From NCBI RefSeq assembly GCF_002564045.1, contig NZ_PDJK01000002.1:4030001-4094000 (forward strand): DNA of 64,000 nucleotides. The letters run 5' to 3'. Source of the DNA: Amycolatopsis sulphurea (GTDB taxonomy: Bacteria; Actinomycetota; Actinomycetes; Mycobacteriales; Pseudonocardiaceae). Positions 33,142-42,199 of this stretch are shown here, piece after piece (within the stretch, counting starts at the first letter, position 1; each line of letters begins with the position of its first letter). The translations under genes and the position numbers were made by a program. A model generated the notes under the pieces. That model was not told the origin of the DNA, made no database searches, and was given only the letters and a program-made list of their open reading frames with translations.

Positions 33142-36100
33142 ATGCACACGCCGTCTGATCTCGCCGACCTGCTCGAATGCGAGCACCGGAGCGTCCTCAA
33201 GCAGGCACTCGCCGCCGGGCTGCCGGGTGCGCCACGGCCCGGGTCAGGGCCGGACAAGCTTGCCGTGAAACATGGCCGGGCGCACGAGGCGGCCACCCTC
33301 GCCACGCTGCGCACCGAGCGGCGGCACGTGGTGGAAATCGACGAGCAGGACCCGGTCATCGCCGCGAAGGCGACCGCGGAGGCGCTGCGCGGGGGTGCAC
33401 CGGTGGTGTACCAGGCGGTGTTCCACGACGGTGAGTTCTCCGGCCGGGCCGATTTCCTGTTGCGGGGCGAGGACGGCCGGTACGAGGTCTACGACACCAA
33501 GCTCGCCCGGCACGCCAAGCCTTCGGCGGTTGTGCAGCTCACCGCATACGCCGATGCGATGCGCCGCGCGGGCTGGCCGTCCGGTCCGGAGATGCATTTG
33601 CTGCTCGGCGACGGCAGCACGCACAGCCTTCGGGTCGACGACTTCCTGCCGCTGCTCGAACGCTTGCGCAGCCGTCTGCTCGCCCGGCCGGCGCAGCTGC
33701 CGGAATTGTTGTGGGCCGACGAGCGCCCGGCGTGCACCGGATGTGGGTTCGCACAACACTGCGCATCCGCGCGCGAAGCCGACCGGGACTTGTCGCTGGT
33801 CGCGGGGATGCGTGGGGAACAGCGGCGCAAACTGGTCACTGCCGGGCTCGGCACGATCGACGCGCTCGCCTCGGCGGCCCCCGAGGATCGGCCGAGGGAC
33901 ATGTCCGCGGGTACGTTCACCACGCTGCGCGCCCAGGCGGCGATCCAGGTCCGGCAGGACGAAACCGGTGAGCCGGCCTACGAAATCATCGATCCGGCGG
34001 CGCTCGCCGAGCTGCCAGCTGCCGACGCGGGCGACGTCTTCTTCGACATGGAGGGCGATCCGTACGCCCTGGCCGGCACCGGGCTGGAGTACCTCTTCGG
34101 CGCGGTGACCCCGGACCAGCGGTTCACGCCGTTCTGGGCGCACTCGCGTGCGCAGGAGAAGCGGGCCTTCGAGGAGTTCATCGACTTCGCCGTCGCCCGG
34201 CTCGCGGAAAGCCCTGGGGCGCATGTGTATCACTACGCGCCGTACGAGATGACGGCCATCAAGCGGCTTGCCGCGGTGCACGGTACCCGTGAGGAAGAAG
34301 TCGACGAGCTGGTCCGCAGTGGCGCGATGGTCGACCTGTACGCCGTGGTACGTAAGGCTTTGCGGGTCGGGCAACGGTCGTACTCGATCAAGTATCTCGA
34401 ACCGCTGTATATGCCGGAGACGCGAAACGGCGACGTGCAGACGGCCGTCTCCAGCATCGAGGCGTACGAGGAGTATCTGACTCTCTCCGCGGCGGGGGGC
34501 ACCTCGCATGCAGACGAAGTGCTGCAAGGGATCGCCGACTACAACGAGTACGACTGCGTGTCCACCTTGCGGTTGCTGGAATTCCTCCATCGCGTCCGGG
34601 TCGACGCGGGTATCGAGCTTGCCGAGCCGGAGCCTGAGTCCGATGTGGACGCACTGCTGCGGCGTACTGAAGAAGACGAAGCCGCACAACGACGTGCCGA
34701 GCGAGCGGCGGCGATGGCTGCGCTCGTCGACCCGCTCCTGGAGGGGTTGCCCGGCGATCCGGCCGACTTCACTGCCGATGACCGCGCCCGCGCGCTGCTA
34801 GCGGCCTCGGTGGGGTACCACCGGCGTGAGACGAATCCGGCGTGGTGGGAGTTCTTCCGTCAGCTCGCCGCGCCGGTCGGGGATCTCGAAGTGGACACCA
34901 CTTGCGCGGTACCGGTTTCGGTCTCCGCCGGCGAGTGGGTGCCGCCGTCGGGGCGGTTGCGCACGGCCAAGCGCACGCTCGTGATCGCGTGCGACCCGGA
35001 CCGGCCGCATCCGTTCGCGCCCGGTGACGATGTCCGGTTGCGCTACGGCGCGGACGCGCGTGACGCGAAGGTGGTGTCGGCGTCCGCGGTGGAGATCACC
35101 GTCGAAGAGAGCAGCGCGCCGGACCAGACTGCGAACGACCGTCCTGTCGCGGTGCTGCCAGGCAGCCCCGTGCGTCCGTCTCCAAAGGACGAAGCAGTCG
35201 CCGATTTAGCGCGGCTGGCCGGGGAAACTCTGCCCGCATTGCCCGCGCACCCCGGGGTCGACCTACTGCGCAGGACACCGCGGCTCCACAGTGGACTCCC
35301 GCCTGTTGGTGACGATGTGGTTGCCACCGTGATCGAAGCAGTCGACGCCCTGGACGGTTCGGTGCTCGCCGTGCAGGGTCCGCCAGGCGCCGGAAAGACT
35401 TACCTGGCAGGGAAACTGATTGCGCATCTAGTCCGATCCGGACGGACCGTCGGGGTCACGTCGAACAGTCACAAGGCCGTGGAGAACGTACTCTCCGCCG
35501 CGCTGGGCAACGCGCCGTCGCTGGATTGCGCCAAACGTGCCAAGCGGACGCCGGATCCGTCCGCGCCGTGGGACCAGCCGAAGACCAACACGGCGCTCGC
35601 TCGCTGGCGTGCCGAGCACAACACCGGTCACCTCGTCGGCGGCACCGCCTGGACCTTCGCGAACGCTGCCGTGCGCGAGGAACCTTTCGACGTGCTGGTG
35701 ATCGACGAAGCCGGCCAGTTCGCCCTCGCGGACGCGCTGGCGGTATCCATGTGCGCGAAGAACCTCGTGCTGCTGGGCGATCCGCAACAGCTGCCGCAGG
35801 TGGTGCAGGGCACGCACCCGGCGGGCGCCGAGGCCTCCGCACTCGGGCACCTGATCGGCGAGGCCGACATCATCCCGCCGGAGCTGGGATACTTCCTGGA
35901 CCAGACCCGGCGGATGCACCCCGCCGTCTGCGCGCCGGTGTCCCGGTTGTCGTACGCCGGATTGCTGCACTCACACCCGTCCGCGGACCGCTCTGTCGAC
36001 GGCATCGGTTCCGGGCTCTACCTGGCTTCCGTGGCGCACCGGGGAAACACGACCCGTTCGACCGAGGAGGCCGCGGAGGTCGTTTCGGTGATCGCCGCGC

Positions 36101-36492
36101 TGCACGGCCGCACCTGGCAGGGCCGGCCGCTTGCGGACGCGGACTTCCTGGTCGTGGCGCCGTACAACCTGCAGGCTCGCGTCGTCACCCGGGCTTTGGC
36201 CGACGCCGGATTCGAAGGTGTCCGGGTCGGCACCGTGGATCGGTTCCAGGGTCAGGAGGCCCCGGTGGTGGTGACCACGATGACGTCGTCGTCCGCGGTC
36301 GACCTGCCGCGGGGACTGGACTTCCTGCTCTCCCGCAACCGGTTGAACGTCGCGCTGTCGCGGGCCCAGTCGGTCGCGGTCCTGGTGTGCTCCCCGTACC
36401 TGCTGGAGGCCGACATCCGCACCGTCGACCAGATGCGGCTGGTGTCCGGCATGCTCGGCTTGCTGGAGGATGCCGTTCCTTGGCCGGGGTGA
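33142..36492 (+). CDS. TM0106-family RecB-like nuclease fused to SF1 helicase
   Basis: A 1116-residue DNA- or RNA-processing enzyme. The N-terminal RecB-like nuclease (about 40-220) has GRADFLLR, YDTKLARHAKP and CTGCGFAQHC, a likely Fe-S or zinc cluster. A central RNase H-like exonuclease domain (about 295-480) has FFDMEGDPY, HYAPYE and YNEYDC. The C-terminal DNA2/NAM7-type helicase has Walker A GPPGAGKT at about 746, Walker B VIDEAGQ near 854, VDRFQGQE near 1031 and SRNRLNVALSRAQ near 1060. I start at ATG 33142; GTG 33124 would add six residues. Such proteins are widespread in actinobacteria but their role in repair or defence is not settled. Confidence 0.9.
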   Translation: MHTPSDLADLLECEHRSVLKQALAAGLPGAPRPGSGPDKLAVKHGRAHEAATLATLRTERRHVVEIDEQDPVIAAKATAEALRGGAPVVYQAVFHDGEFSGRADFLLRGEDGRYEVYDTKLARHAKPSAVVQLTAYADAMRRAGWPSGPEMHLLLGDGSTHSLRVDDFLPLLERLRSRLLARPAQLPELLWADERPACTGCGFAQHCASAREADRDLSLVAGMRGEQRRKLVTAGLGTIDALASAAPEDRPRDMSAGTFTTLRAQAAIQVRQDETGEPAYEIIDPAALAELPAADAGDVFFDMEGDPYALAGTGLEYLFGAVTPDQRFTPFWAHSRAQEKRAFEEFIDFAVARLAESPGAHVYHYAPYEMTAIKRLAAVHGTREEEVDELVRSGAMVDLYAVVRKALRVGQRSYSIKYLEPLYMPETRNGDVQTAVSSIEAYEEYLTLSAAGGTSHADEVLQGIADYNEYDCVSTLRLLEFLHRVRVDAGIELAEPEPESDVDALLRRTEEDEAAQRRAERAAAMAALVDPLLEGLPGDPADFTADDRARALLAASVGYHRRETNPAWWEFFRQLAAPVGDLEVDTTCAVPVSVSAGEWVPPSGRLRTAKRTLVIACDPDRPHPFAPGDDVRLRYGADARDAKVVSASAVEITVEESSAPDQTANDRPVAVLPGSPVRPSPKDEAVADLARLAGETLPALPAHPGVDLLRRTPRLHSGLPPVGDDVVATVIEAVDALDGSVLAVQGPPGAGKTYLAGKLIAHLVRSGRTVGVTSNSHKAVENVLSAALGNAPSLDCAKRAKRTPDPSAPWDQPKTNTALARWRAEHNTGHLVGGTAWTFANAAVREEPFDVLVIDEAGQFALADALAVSMCAKNLVLLGDPQQLPQVVQGTHPAGAEASALGHLIGEADIIPPELGYFLDQTRRMHPAVCAPVSRLSYAGLLHSHPSADRSVDGIGSGLYLASVAHRGNTTRSTEEAAEVVSVIAALHGRTWQGRPLADADFLVVAPYNLQARVVTRALADAGFEGVRVGTVDRFQGQEAPVVVTTMTSSSAVDLPRGLDFLLSRNRLNVALSRAQSVAVLVCSPYLLEADIRTVDQMRLVSGMLGLLEDAVPWPG

Positions 36493-36529
36493 GGTGCCGG
36501 GTCGGCCCGGTGGGGTGGGTTGGCTTGAC

Positions 36530-36584
36530 GGCTGTGAAGGGGCCCTTCACGGACTCTGAGTCCGTGAAGGGCCCCTTCACAGCC
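36530..36584. repeat. 55-bp nested palindrome, full copy 2
   Basis: Identical in design to copy 1 at 10706: 27-base arms that pair perfectly around one central base, here T. It begins 38 bases after the helicase stop codon and may terminate that transcript. Confidence 0.9.
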
Positions 36585-37152
36585 TTCAGCTGGGGGCCGG
36601 CATCCGTCGGGAATTCCTGCCGAGGCCCGGGGTGTGCTCCCGCTCCCCGCCGCGCCGCTGGGGGTTCGGCCGACGGCGAGCAGGAGCACCGGGTCCCGTC
36701 CCGCGCCTGAGGGGAGGAACGCGCGCGACGGGTGGTACTCGGTGCCGATACGGGGGCCGCCTCGCGGCGAAGGGCACGACCAGGCTCCGGCCGGACCGGT
36801 ATTCCTGGCAGGCAAGAGGTGAGGCCCGGGGGCACCCACGTACCGACACCCAGTACAACGATCGATCCGCCCGAATGTTCCGACTGCGGACAGTGATCTG
36901 AATCGCGACCGTTCGAGTGAGTTCCGAACCCTCGCGGGTTGTGGCGGAACAGGCGCCGAAGAACCCGGCGCAGCACCGCTGACGGAGGCAGCAGGTGGTC
37001 TGGTCCACCGGCCCGGACACCGCGCCGAAAACTGAGGTGACCATCGCGCACCGCCTTCCGGGACCTCCGGTACACGCCCGCGCCCCGTCGGGGCTCGGTG
37101 CCCGCCGAGGCCTGCCCATCGCCAAGCTCGCCCCTGTGGTCACCGGCTGAAC

Positions 37153-37207
37153 GTCTGTGAAGGGTCCCTTCACGGACTCTGAGTCTGTGAAGGGACCCTT
37201 CACAGAC
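37153..37207. repeat. 55-bp nested palindrome, full copy 3
   Basis: Arms read GTCTGTGAAGGGTCCCTTCA and onward. Base changes relative to copy 2 (GGGGCC to GGGTCC) are mostly matched by complementary changes in the other arm (GGCCCC to GGACCC), so pairing is kept. One G-T type mismatch remains near the centre. Confidence 0.9.
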
Positions 37208-37294
37208 CTTGGACGTGGGTGAGGGACGTGGGTGAGGGGCGCGAGGGTAAGCGGCGGACGCCCGGAGTGACCACAATGGACCGCTAACCCCCTG

Positions 37295-37716
37295 GTGAGT
37301 GTTGTGTTCGTCCCGTATCCGGCGCGTGGTCACGTCGGTCCGTTCCTGGCCGTGGCCGCCGAGCTGGTGCGGCTGGGCGTGTCGGTGCGAATGGTGCTGC
37401 CGGTGAACCACGCGGGTGTCGCCGCCGCGTGCGAGGTGGCTCCGTTGATCGCGGGCTCCGACCGGGGCGCCCACGTCTCCCTGGATGGGCGTTGGCCATC
37501 CGCATTGACCGTTGGCGGGAGCGGAGGCGATCCGCGACGGCGATCGAGCGAACGTTCGGTGGTGAGGTCGCGCGGCGCCCGCCGCGGCTCATCGTCGCCG
37601 GGCAGAAGATCCGCGAGATACGCGACTTTTACCGGTTCGTGTACCGGGAGCTGCCGGAGATCCTGGACCGCTACGAGAAGTGGCGGGCCGGGCAGTACCG
37701 TGAGCGGGGCGCCTGA
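37295..37716 (+). pseudogene. Truncated MGT-type glycosyltransferase plus unknown tail
   Basis: GTG 37295 starts VVFVPYPARGHVGPFLAVAA, then LVRLGVSVRMVLPV. This is the N-terminus of macrolide/UDP-glucosyltransferase-like enzymes (normally about 400 residues). Homology stops after roughly 45 residues. In another frame, up to a stop at 37714-37716, a charged tail reads RPPRLIVAGQKIREIRDFYR and YRELPEILDRYEKW, which I do not recognise. The two parts look like ends of different genes joined by a deletion. It lies just downstream of palindrome copy 3. Confidence 0.6.
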
Positions 37717-37797
37717 ACCGGTTGGCACCGGGGCCCCTCGGAAAATGTCCGCACCATATTGACACATGGCCGTGGAACTATCTCTGCCCACGGGTAT

Positions 37798-37826
37798 TTG
37801 ACGGTTTCGGCCCAGCTGGCTAGGTT
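37798..37826 (+). promoter_or_regulatory. Sigma-70-type promoter of the S9 peptidase operon
   Basis: TTGACG (37798-37803) and TAGGTT (37821-37826) are separated by exactly 17 bases. Transcription would start near 37833, about 23 bases before ATG 37856. Confidence 0.6.
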
Positions 37827-37855
37827 GTAAACAGGGGCCTATCCCGCTGGTCGAG

Positions 37856-39697
37856 ATGGAGTTACTCCGAGTGGATGAATCGACGGCCGCGGTGCCCGCG
37901 GCGGAGGTGTTCGGCGCTGCGCGGGGGTTCACCTGGCTGCGGCGCGCCGGTGACGGACTCGCCTGGATCGAGAGCAGGCCCAGTGAGGGCCGGGCGGTGC
38001 TGGTCGGCTGGCAGCCGGGTACCGAACCCGCGGACCTGACCGAGAAAGATCGGTCGTGCAGCAACGGGGTCGGCTACGGCGGGATCCCGTTCTGCGTGAC
38101 GCCGGAGGGCGACGTGCTCGCCTGCGACGGCGAGGACCAGCGGGTGCGCAGCCTGCGGGACGGCACCCCGCTGACCCCCGAGGCGGCGGAAAAAGCGTTG
38201 CGGTGGGCCGATTTCGTCGCGAGCGACGAGTACTTCTACGCGGTCCGGGAGGACCACCGCCTGCCCGGCCGGATCGCGAACGAGCTGGTGCGGGTCGCGC
38301 TTGCCGCGCCGCACGAGCACGTGGTGCTCGACAGCGCCCATGACTTCGTCGGTGCGCCGCGGCTGTCGCCGGACGGCACGCGGCTGGCCTGGCTCACCTG
38401 GGACCACCCGCAGATGCCTTGGGACGGCACCACGTTGTGGGTCGCCGACGTTGTCGCCGAAGGCGTCCGCAACGTCGGGCGGGTCGCCGGGTCGGCCACC
38501 GAGTCGGTGGTCGAGCCGACCTGGACGCCGGACGGTCGGCTGCTCTACCTGAGCGACCGGCGGGGCTGGTGGAACCTGTACCGGCAGGGCGAGCCGGAGC
38601 CGCTGATCGCCATGGACGCGGAAATGGGCGAGCCGCTGTGGTTCCTCGGCCTGCGCAATTTCGACGTCTTCGACGACGGCCGCATCGTGTGCAAGTGGAT
38701 CGAGCGGGGGTTCGAGCACCTCGGGATCCTCGGCGCGGACGGCACGATCGAGGAAGTACGGACGCCGTACACCCAGTTCCGGTCACCGACCGTGCTGGGC
38801 GACCGGATCGCCGTGCTCGCCGGCGGGCCGGAACATCCGCAGACGGTGGTGCTGCTGGATCCGGCCGAAGGCGGTCCCGGCACCGTGGTGCGGGCCAGCG
38901 GGGTCACCGCGCCGAGCCGGGTCTCCGTGCCGGAGCCGATCACCTACCCGACCACCGGCGGGGCCGTCGCGCACGCGTTCTGGTACCCGCCGTCCGTGCC
39001 TGCCGAGGGGCCGGCGCCGCTGATCGTGAACTGCCACGGCGGGCCGACTTCGCACGTGGTGCCGGTGCTGGATCTGCGCCAGCAGTACTGGACCAGCCGT
39101 GGTTACGGGTATCTGGAGCTGAATTTCCGTGGCAGTACCGGATACGGCCGGCCCTACCGGGACGCGCTCAAGGGCGAATGGGGCGTGGTCGACGTCGACG
39201 ACGCGGTGGCCGGGGCGCAGTACCTGGTCGAGCGCGGGCTCGCCGATCCGGGCAAGCTGATCGTCCGCGGGCTCAGCGGCGGCGGCTGGCTTACGTTGTG
39301 CGCCATGGCCTTCCGGGACGTGTTCGCGGCGGGTGGCAGCATGAACGGGGTGGCGGACGCGGCGAAGATGGCCGCGGACACCCACAAATTCGAGTCCCGG
39401 TACCTGGACTCCTTGATCGGCCCGCTGCCGGAGGCACGCGCGCTCTACGACGAGCGTTCGGCGATCACCGCGGCGGAGCGGATCACCGCCCCGCTGATCC
39501 TGTTGCAGGGCGAGGTCGACGAGGTCGTGCCCGCGGACCAGGCCGAGGTGATCGCCGAAGTGCTCGCCGAACGCGGGGTCGTGCACGAGCACCATGTGTA
39601 CCAAGAGGAAGGGCATCTGTTCGCCCACGCCGGGAATCTCGTCCACGCGCTCGAAGCCGAGCGCGCTTTTTACGCCAAGCACGTGCTTTCCACCTGA
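37856..39697 (+). CDS. S9-family serine peptidase (acylaminoacyl/DPP-like)
   Basis: A 613-residue prolyl-oligopeptidase-family enzyme. The first 370 residues form WD40-like beta-propeller blades (GAPRLSPDGTRLAWL, EPTWTPDGRLLYLSDR). The C-terminal alpha/beta-hydrolase domain has CHGGPTSH, ELNFRGSTGYGRPY and the nucleophile Ser474 in RGLSGGG, then QGEVDEVVP (Asp) and EEGHLFA (His). It cleaves short peptides in the cytoplasm; no signal peptide is seen. ATG 37856 is 23 bases after a predicted transcription start. A second S9 gene follows 15 bases downstream. Confidence 0.92.
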   Translation: MELLRVDESTAAVPAAEVFGAARGFTWLRRAGDGLAWIESRPSEGRAVLVGWQPGTEPADLTEKDRSCSNGVGYGGIPFCVTPEGDVLACDGEDQRVRSLRDGTPLTPEAAEKALRWADFVASDEYFYAVREDHRLPGRIANELVRVALAAPHEHVVLDSAHDFVGAPRLSPDGTRLAWLTWDHPQMPWDGTTLWVADVVAEGVRNVGRVAGSATESVVEPTWTPDGRLLYLSDRRGWWNLYRQGEPEPLIAMDAEMGEPLWFLGLRNFDVFDDGRIVCKWIERGFEHLGILGADGTIEEVRTPYTQFRSPTVLGDRIAVLAGGPEHPQTVVLLDPAEGGPGTVVRASGVTAPSRVSVPEPITYPTTGGAVAHAFWYPPSVPAEGPAPLIVNCHGGPTSHVVPVLDLRQQYWTSRGYGYLELNFRGSTGYGRPYRDALKGEWGVVDVDDAVAGAQYLVERGLADPGKLIVRGLSGGGWLTLCAMAFRDVFAAGGSMNGVADAAKMAADTHKFESRYLDSLIGPLPEARALYDERSAITAAERITAPLILLQGEVDEVVPADQAEVIAEVLAERGVVHEHHVYQEEGHLFAHAGNLVHALEAERAFYAKHVLST

Positions 39698-39712
39698 TCG
39701 ATGGGAGTGCCG

Positions 39713-41644
39713 ATGCCCGAAAACGGAGCACCCGCCGGAAGCCTGCCCCGGCTGATCTCGGTTGAGGAGCTGTTCGCCGACCCGAAGTTCTCGTCCGCGT
39801 CGATCTCCCCGGACGGCACGAAGCTGGCCTACCTGGCGGAAAAGCACGGCCGGCTGAACGTGTGGATCCGCGGGGTCGACGAGGAGCACGAGGACGCGGT
39901 GTGCGTCACGCACACCACCGACCGCGCGGTGAACAGCTATTTCTGGACCGATGACCCGCGCTGGCTGGTGTACCGCAAGGACAGCGGCGGCAACGAGGAC
40001 TGGCACCTCTATCGGGTGGACCTCGAAGCGCCGGACGAGCCCGCGCTCGACCTGACCCCGCTGGAGCCGGGCGGCCGCGCCATGAGCTTCACCCTGCTCA
40101 AGGGCCGGCCCGGCACGGTGCTGATCACGATGAACCCGCGGGTGCTCTATTTCGACCTGTTCGAGGTCGACCTGGCGACCGGGGCCCAGAAGCTGGTGTG
40201 GGAGCAGCCCCATCCGCTGGCCAACGTGATTCCCGCGGCGGACGGCACGCTGCGCTTCCGCACGCAGCTCAAGCCCGACGGCATCGTCGACTACCACGCG
40301 ATCGACCCGGACGGTACCGAACGGCTGATCCTCGCCGAGGGCGGACTGGCGTACCCCGTGGGGCATTACCCGTTGCTGCCGACGCCGGACGGCAGCGGCC
40401 TGCTGGTCGGGTCCTATCAGGACGGTGACGACCTGCGCCTGGTGCGGGTGGACGCGAACACCGGGGAGCAGATGGCGGTCGCCGCGGAGCCCGGGCGGAG
40501 CGTGTGCGACATGGGCATGTTCACCGAGGACTTCGGGTACCCGCCCTCGGTGATGCTCAGCAGCCGCACGGGCGAGGTGGTCGCGGTCCGGTTCGTCGGC
40601 GACCGGCCGGCGCTGAAGGTGATCGACCCGGAGTACGCGGAGATCTTTGCCGAGCTGGCCGCATTGTCCGAGGGCGAGATCTCCTCGGTGTCCTCGGACG
40701 AGGCCGAGCAGCGGTGGGTGGTGAGCTTCATCCACGACCGTGACCCCGGCGTCACCTACTACTACGACCGGGCCACGCGCGCGAGCAAGCTGCTGTGCCG
40801 TGAACACCCCGAGCTGGATCCGGCGGAGCTGGCGCCGATGACGGCGGTCGGGTTCCCGGCGCGGGATGGCCTGCCGCTGCACGCTTTCCTGACGCTGCCG
40901 GTCGGCGTCGAGCCGAAGAACCTGCCGCTCGTGCTGTATGTCCACGGTGGACCGTGGGCGCACGATCTGTGGGGCTACCACAGCGAAGTGCAGCTGATGG
41001 CGAACCGTGGTTACGCGGTGCTGCAGGTGAACTTCCGTGGTTCCTCCGGGTATGGGAGGAAGCACATCACCTCGGCGGTCAAGGAACTCGCCGGGAAGAT
41101 GCACGACGACTTGATCGACGCGGTGAACTGGGCGGTCGAGCAAGGTTACGCGGACCCGAAGCGGCTCGGTATCTACGGCGGTTCCTACGGCGGCTACGCG
41201 ACTCTCGTCGGGGTGACCGTCACGCCGGACACCTTCGCGGCCGCGGTGGACTACGTCGGTGTCTCCAGCCTGGTGGGCTTCATGGGCAAGCTGCCGGATT
41301 TCGTCAAGCCGTCGCTGGTGAACAACTGGCTGGCCTACGCCGGTGACCCGGAGAACCCGGAGGAACGGGCGGACATGCTGGCCCGTTCGCCGATCACCAT
41401 GGTGGACCGGATCCGCACCCCGCTGCTGGTGGTGCAGGGCGCGAACGACGCCCGGGTGGCGAAGTCCGAGTCCGACGCCATCGTCGAGGGCCTGCGCGAG
41501 CGCGGCGTGCCGGTGGAGTACCTGGTCGCCGAGGACGAGGGGCACGCTTTCATCAACCCCGAGAACCTGAACCGGATGTACTACGCCATCGAGCGGCACT
41601 TCGGCGAGCACCTCGGCGGACGGCAGTCCGGAAAGGACTCCTGA
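39713..41644 (+). CDS. S9-family serine peptidase (second copy)
   Basis: A 643-residue S9 peptidase. Propeller segments (SASISPDGTKLAYLAE, FWTDDPRWLVY) occupy the first 370 residues, and the catalytic domain follows with VHGGPWAHD, QVNFRGSSGYGRKH, Ser491 in YGGSYGGY, Asp579 in QGANDARV and His611 in DEGHAF. GGGAG before ATG 39713 favours that start over ATG 39701. It diverges too much from the upstream S9 gene for a recent duplication, but the remnant just downstream (41777-42144) is nearly identical to its own C-terminal part. Confidence 0.92.
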   Translation: MPENGAPAGSLPRLISVEELFADPKFSSASISPDGTKLAYLAEKHGRLNVWIRGVDEEHEDAVCVTHTTDRAVNSYFWTDDPRWLVYRKDSGGNEDWHLYRVDLEAPDEPALDLTPLEPGGRAMSFTLLKGRPGTVLITMNPRVLYFDLFEVDLATGAQKLVWEQPHPLANVIPAADGTLRFRTQLKPDGIVDYHAIDPDGTERLILAEGGLAYPVGHYPLLPTPDGSGLLVGSYQDGDDLRLVRVDANTGEQMAVAAEPGRSVCDMGMFTEDFGYPPSVMLSSRTGEVVAVRFVGDRPALKVIDPEYAEIFAELAALSEGEISSVSSDEAEQRWVVSFIHDRDPGVTYYYDRATRASKLLCREHPELDPAELAPMTAVGFPARDGLPLHAFLTLPVGVEPKNLPLVLYVHGGPWAHDLWGYHSEVQLMANRGYAVLQVNFRGSSGYGRKHITSAVKELAGKMHDDLIDAVNWAVEQGYADPKRLGIYGGSYGGYATLVGVTVTPDTFAAAVDYVGVSSLVGFMGKLPDFVKPSLVNNWLAYAGDPENPEERADMLARSPITMVDRIRTPLLVVQGANDARVAKSESDAIVEGLRERGVPVEYLVAEDEGHAFINPENLNRMYYAIERHFGEHLGGRQSGKDS

Positions 41645-41658
41645 TGAGCGGTCCGTTG

Positions 41659-41680
41659 TCCGTGAAGGGCCCCTTCACGG
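41659..41680. repeat. Half copy of the nested palindrome
   Basis: One arm only (CCGTGAAGGGCCCCTTCACG), itself a 21-base near palindrome. It lies 15 bases after the second S9 stop and just before the remnant of a third copy. Confidence 0.8.
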
Positions 41681-41776
41681 CTTGACATTCGGCCAGGGAA
41701 ACCCGCAGGCGCCTGGGGCCGAGCCTCGCTTGAGGTCACCGGAGTTGTTCGAGTCCTTGGCCGCGTGTGCGATCTC

Positions 41777-42144
41777 CCCCGCCAGCCGGCACCGATGACG
41801 GCGGTCGGGTTCCCGGCGCGGGATGGCTTGCCGTTGCACGGTTTCCTGACCTTGCCGGTGGGTGTGGAGCCGAAGAACCTGCCGCTCGTGCTGAAGGTGC
41901 ACGGCGGCCCGTGGTGCCACGACATGCGGGGCCACGACCGGTGGCGCAGGGCGCGAATGACGCCCGGGTGGTCCAGGCGGAGGTGGACAACATCGTGGCC
42001 TCCCTGCGGGAACGCGGGACCCCGGTGGAGTACCTGGTCGCCGAGGATGAGGGGCGCGGGTTCCGGAACCCGGAGAACCAGTGCGCCTTCTTCCGCGCGG
42101 TGGAGCGGCATTCCGCCGAGGACCTCGGCGGACGCGGCGCCTGA
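41777..42144 (+). pseudogene. Remnant of a duplicated S9 peptidase C-terminus
   Basis: The first part (from about 41790) reads MTAVGFPARDGLPLHGFLTL and VGVEPKNLPLVLKVHGGPW, matching 40840-40960 of the intact gene almost base for base. In another frame from about 41945 it resumes as QGANDARVVQAEVDN and VEYLVAEDEGRGFRNPENQ to TGA at 42142-42144, matching the last 70 codons. About 470 bases, including the catalytic serine, are gone and the frame is shifted. It is a tandem duplicate with an internal deletion. Confidence 0.85.
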
Positions 42145-42150
42145 GCCGGG

Positions 42151-42196
42151 CACGGTGAAAGGGGGCGGCCGGCGCGGGCTGCTCCCTTTCACCGTG
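42151..42196. terminator. Bidirectional hairpin terminator
   Basis: CACGGTGAAAGGG (42151-42163) pairs perfectly with CCCTTTCACCGTG (42184-42196) across a GC-rich 20-base loop. It sits between the S9 remnant (plus) and the end of the S10 gene (minus), so it can stop both transcripts. Confidence 0.75.
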
Positions 42197-42199
42197 TGG

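Larger units (their letters stand above)
36493..37294. other. Intergenic stretch with two palindromes
   Basis: About 800 bases hold two full copies of the 55-bp palindrome and no recognisable gene between them. Open frames reading VKGPFTDSESVKGPFT come from the palindromes themselves. The middle part (36600-37140) has no domain-bearing frame on either strand. Confidence 0.5.

Noticed and set aside
36586..37203. Frames encoding VKGPFTDSESVKGPFT repeats, also near 17700, 44800 and 51300
   Set aside because: These residues are simply the translated 55-bp palindrome; the peptide identity is a consequence of DNA repeats, not a protein family.
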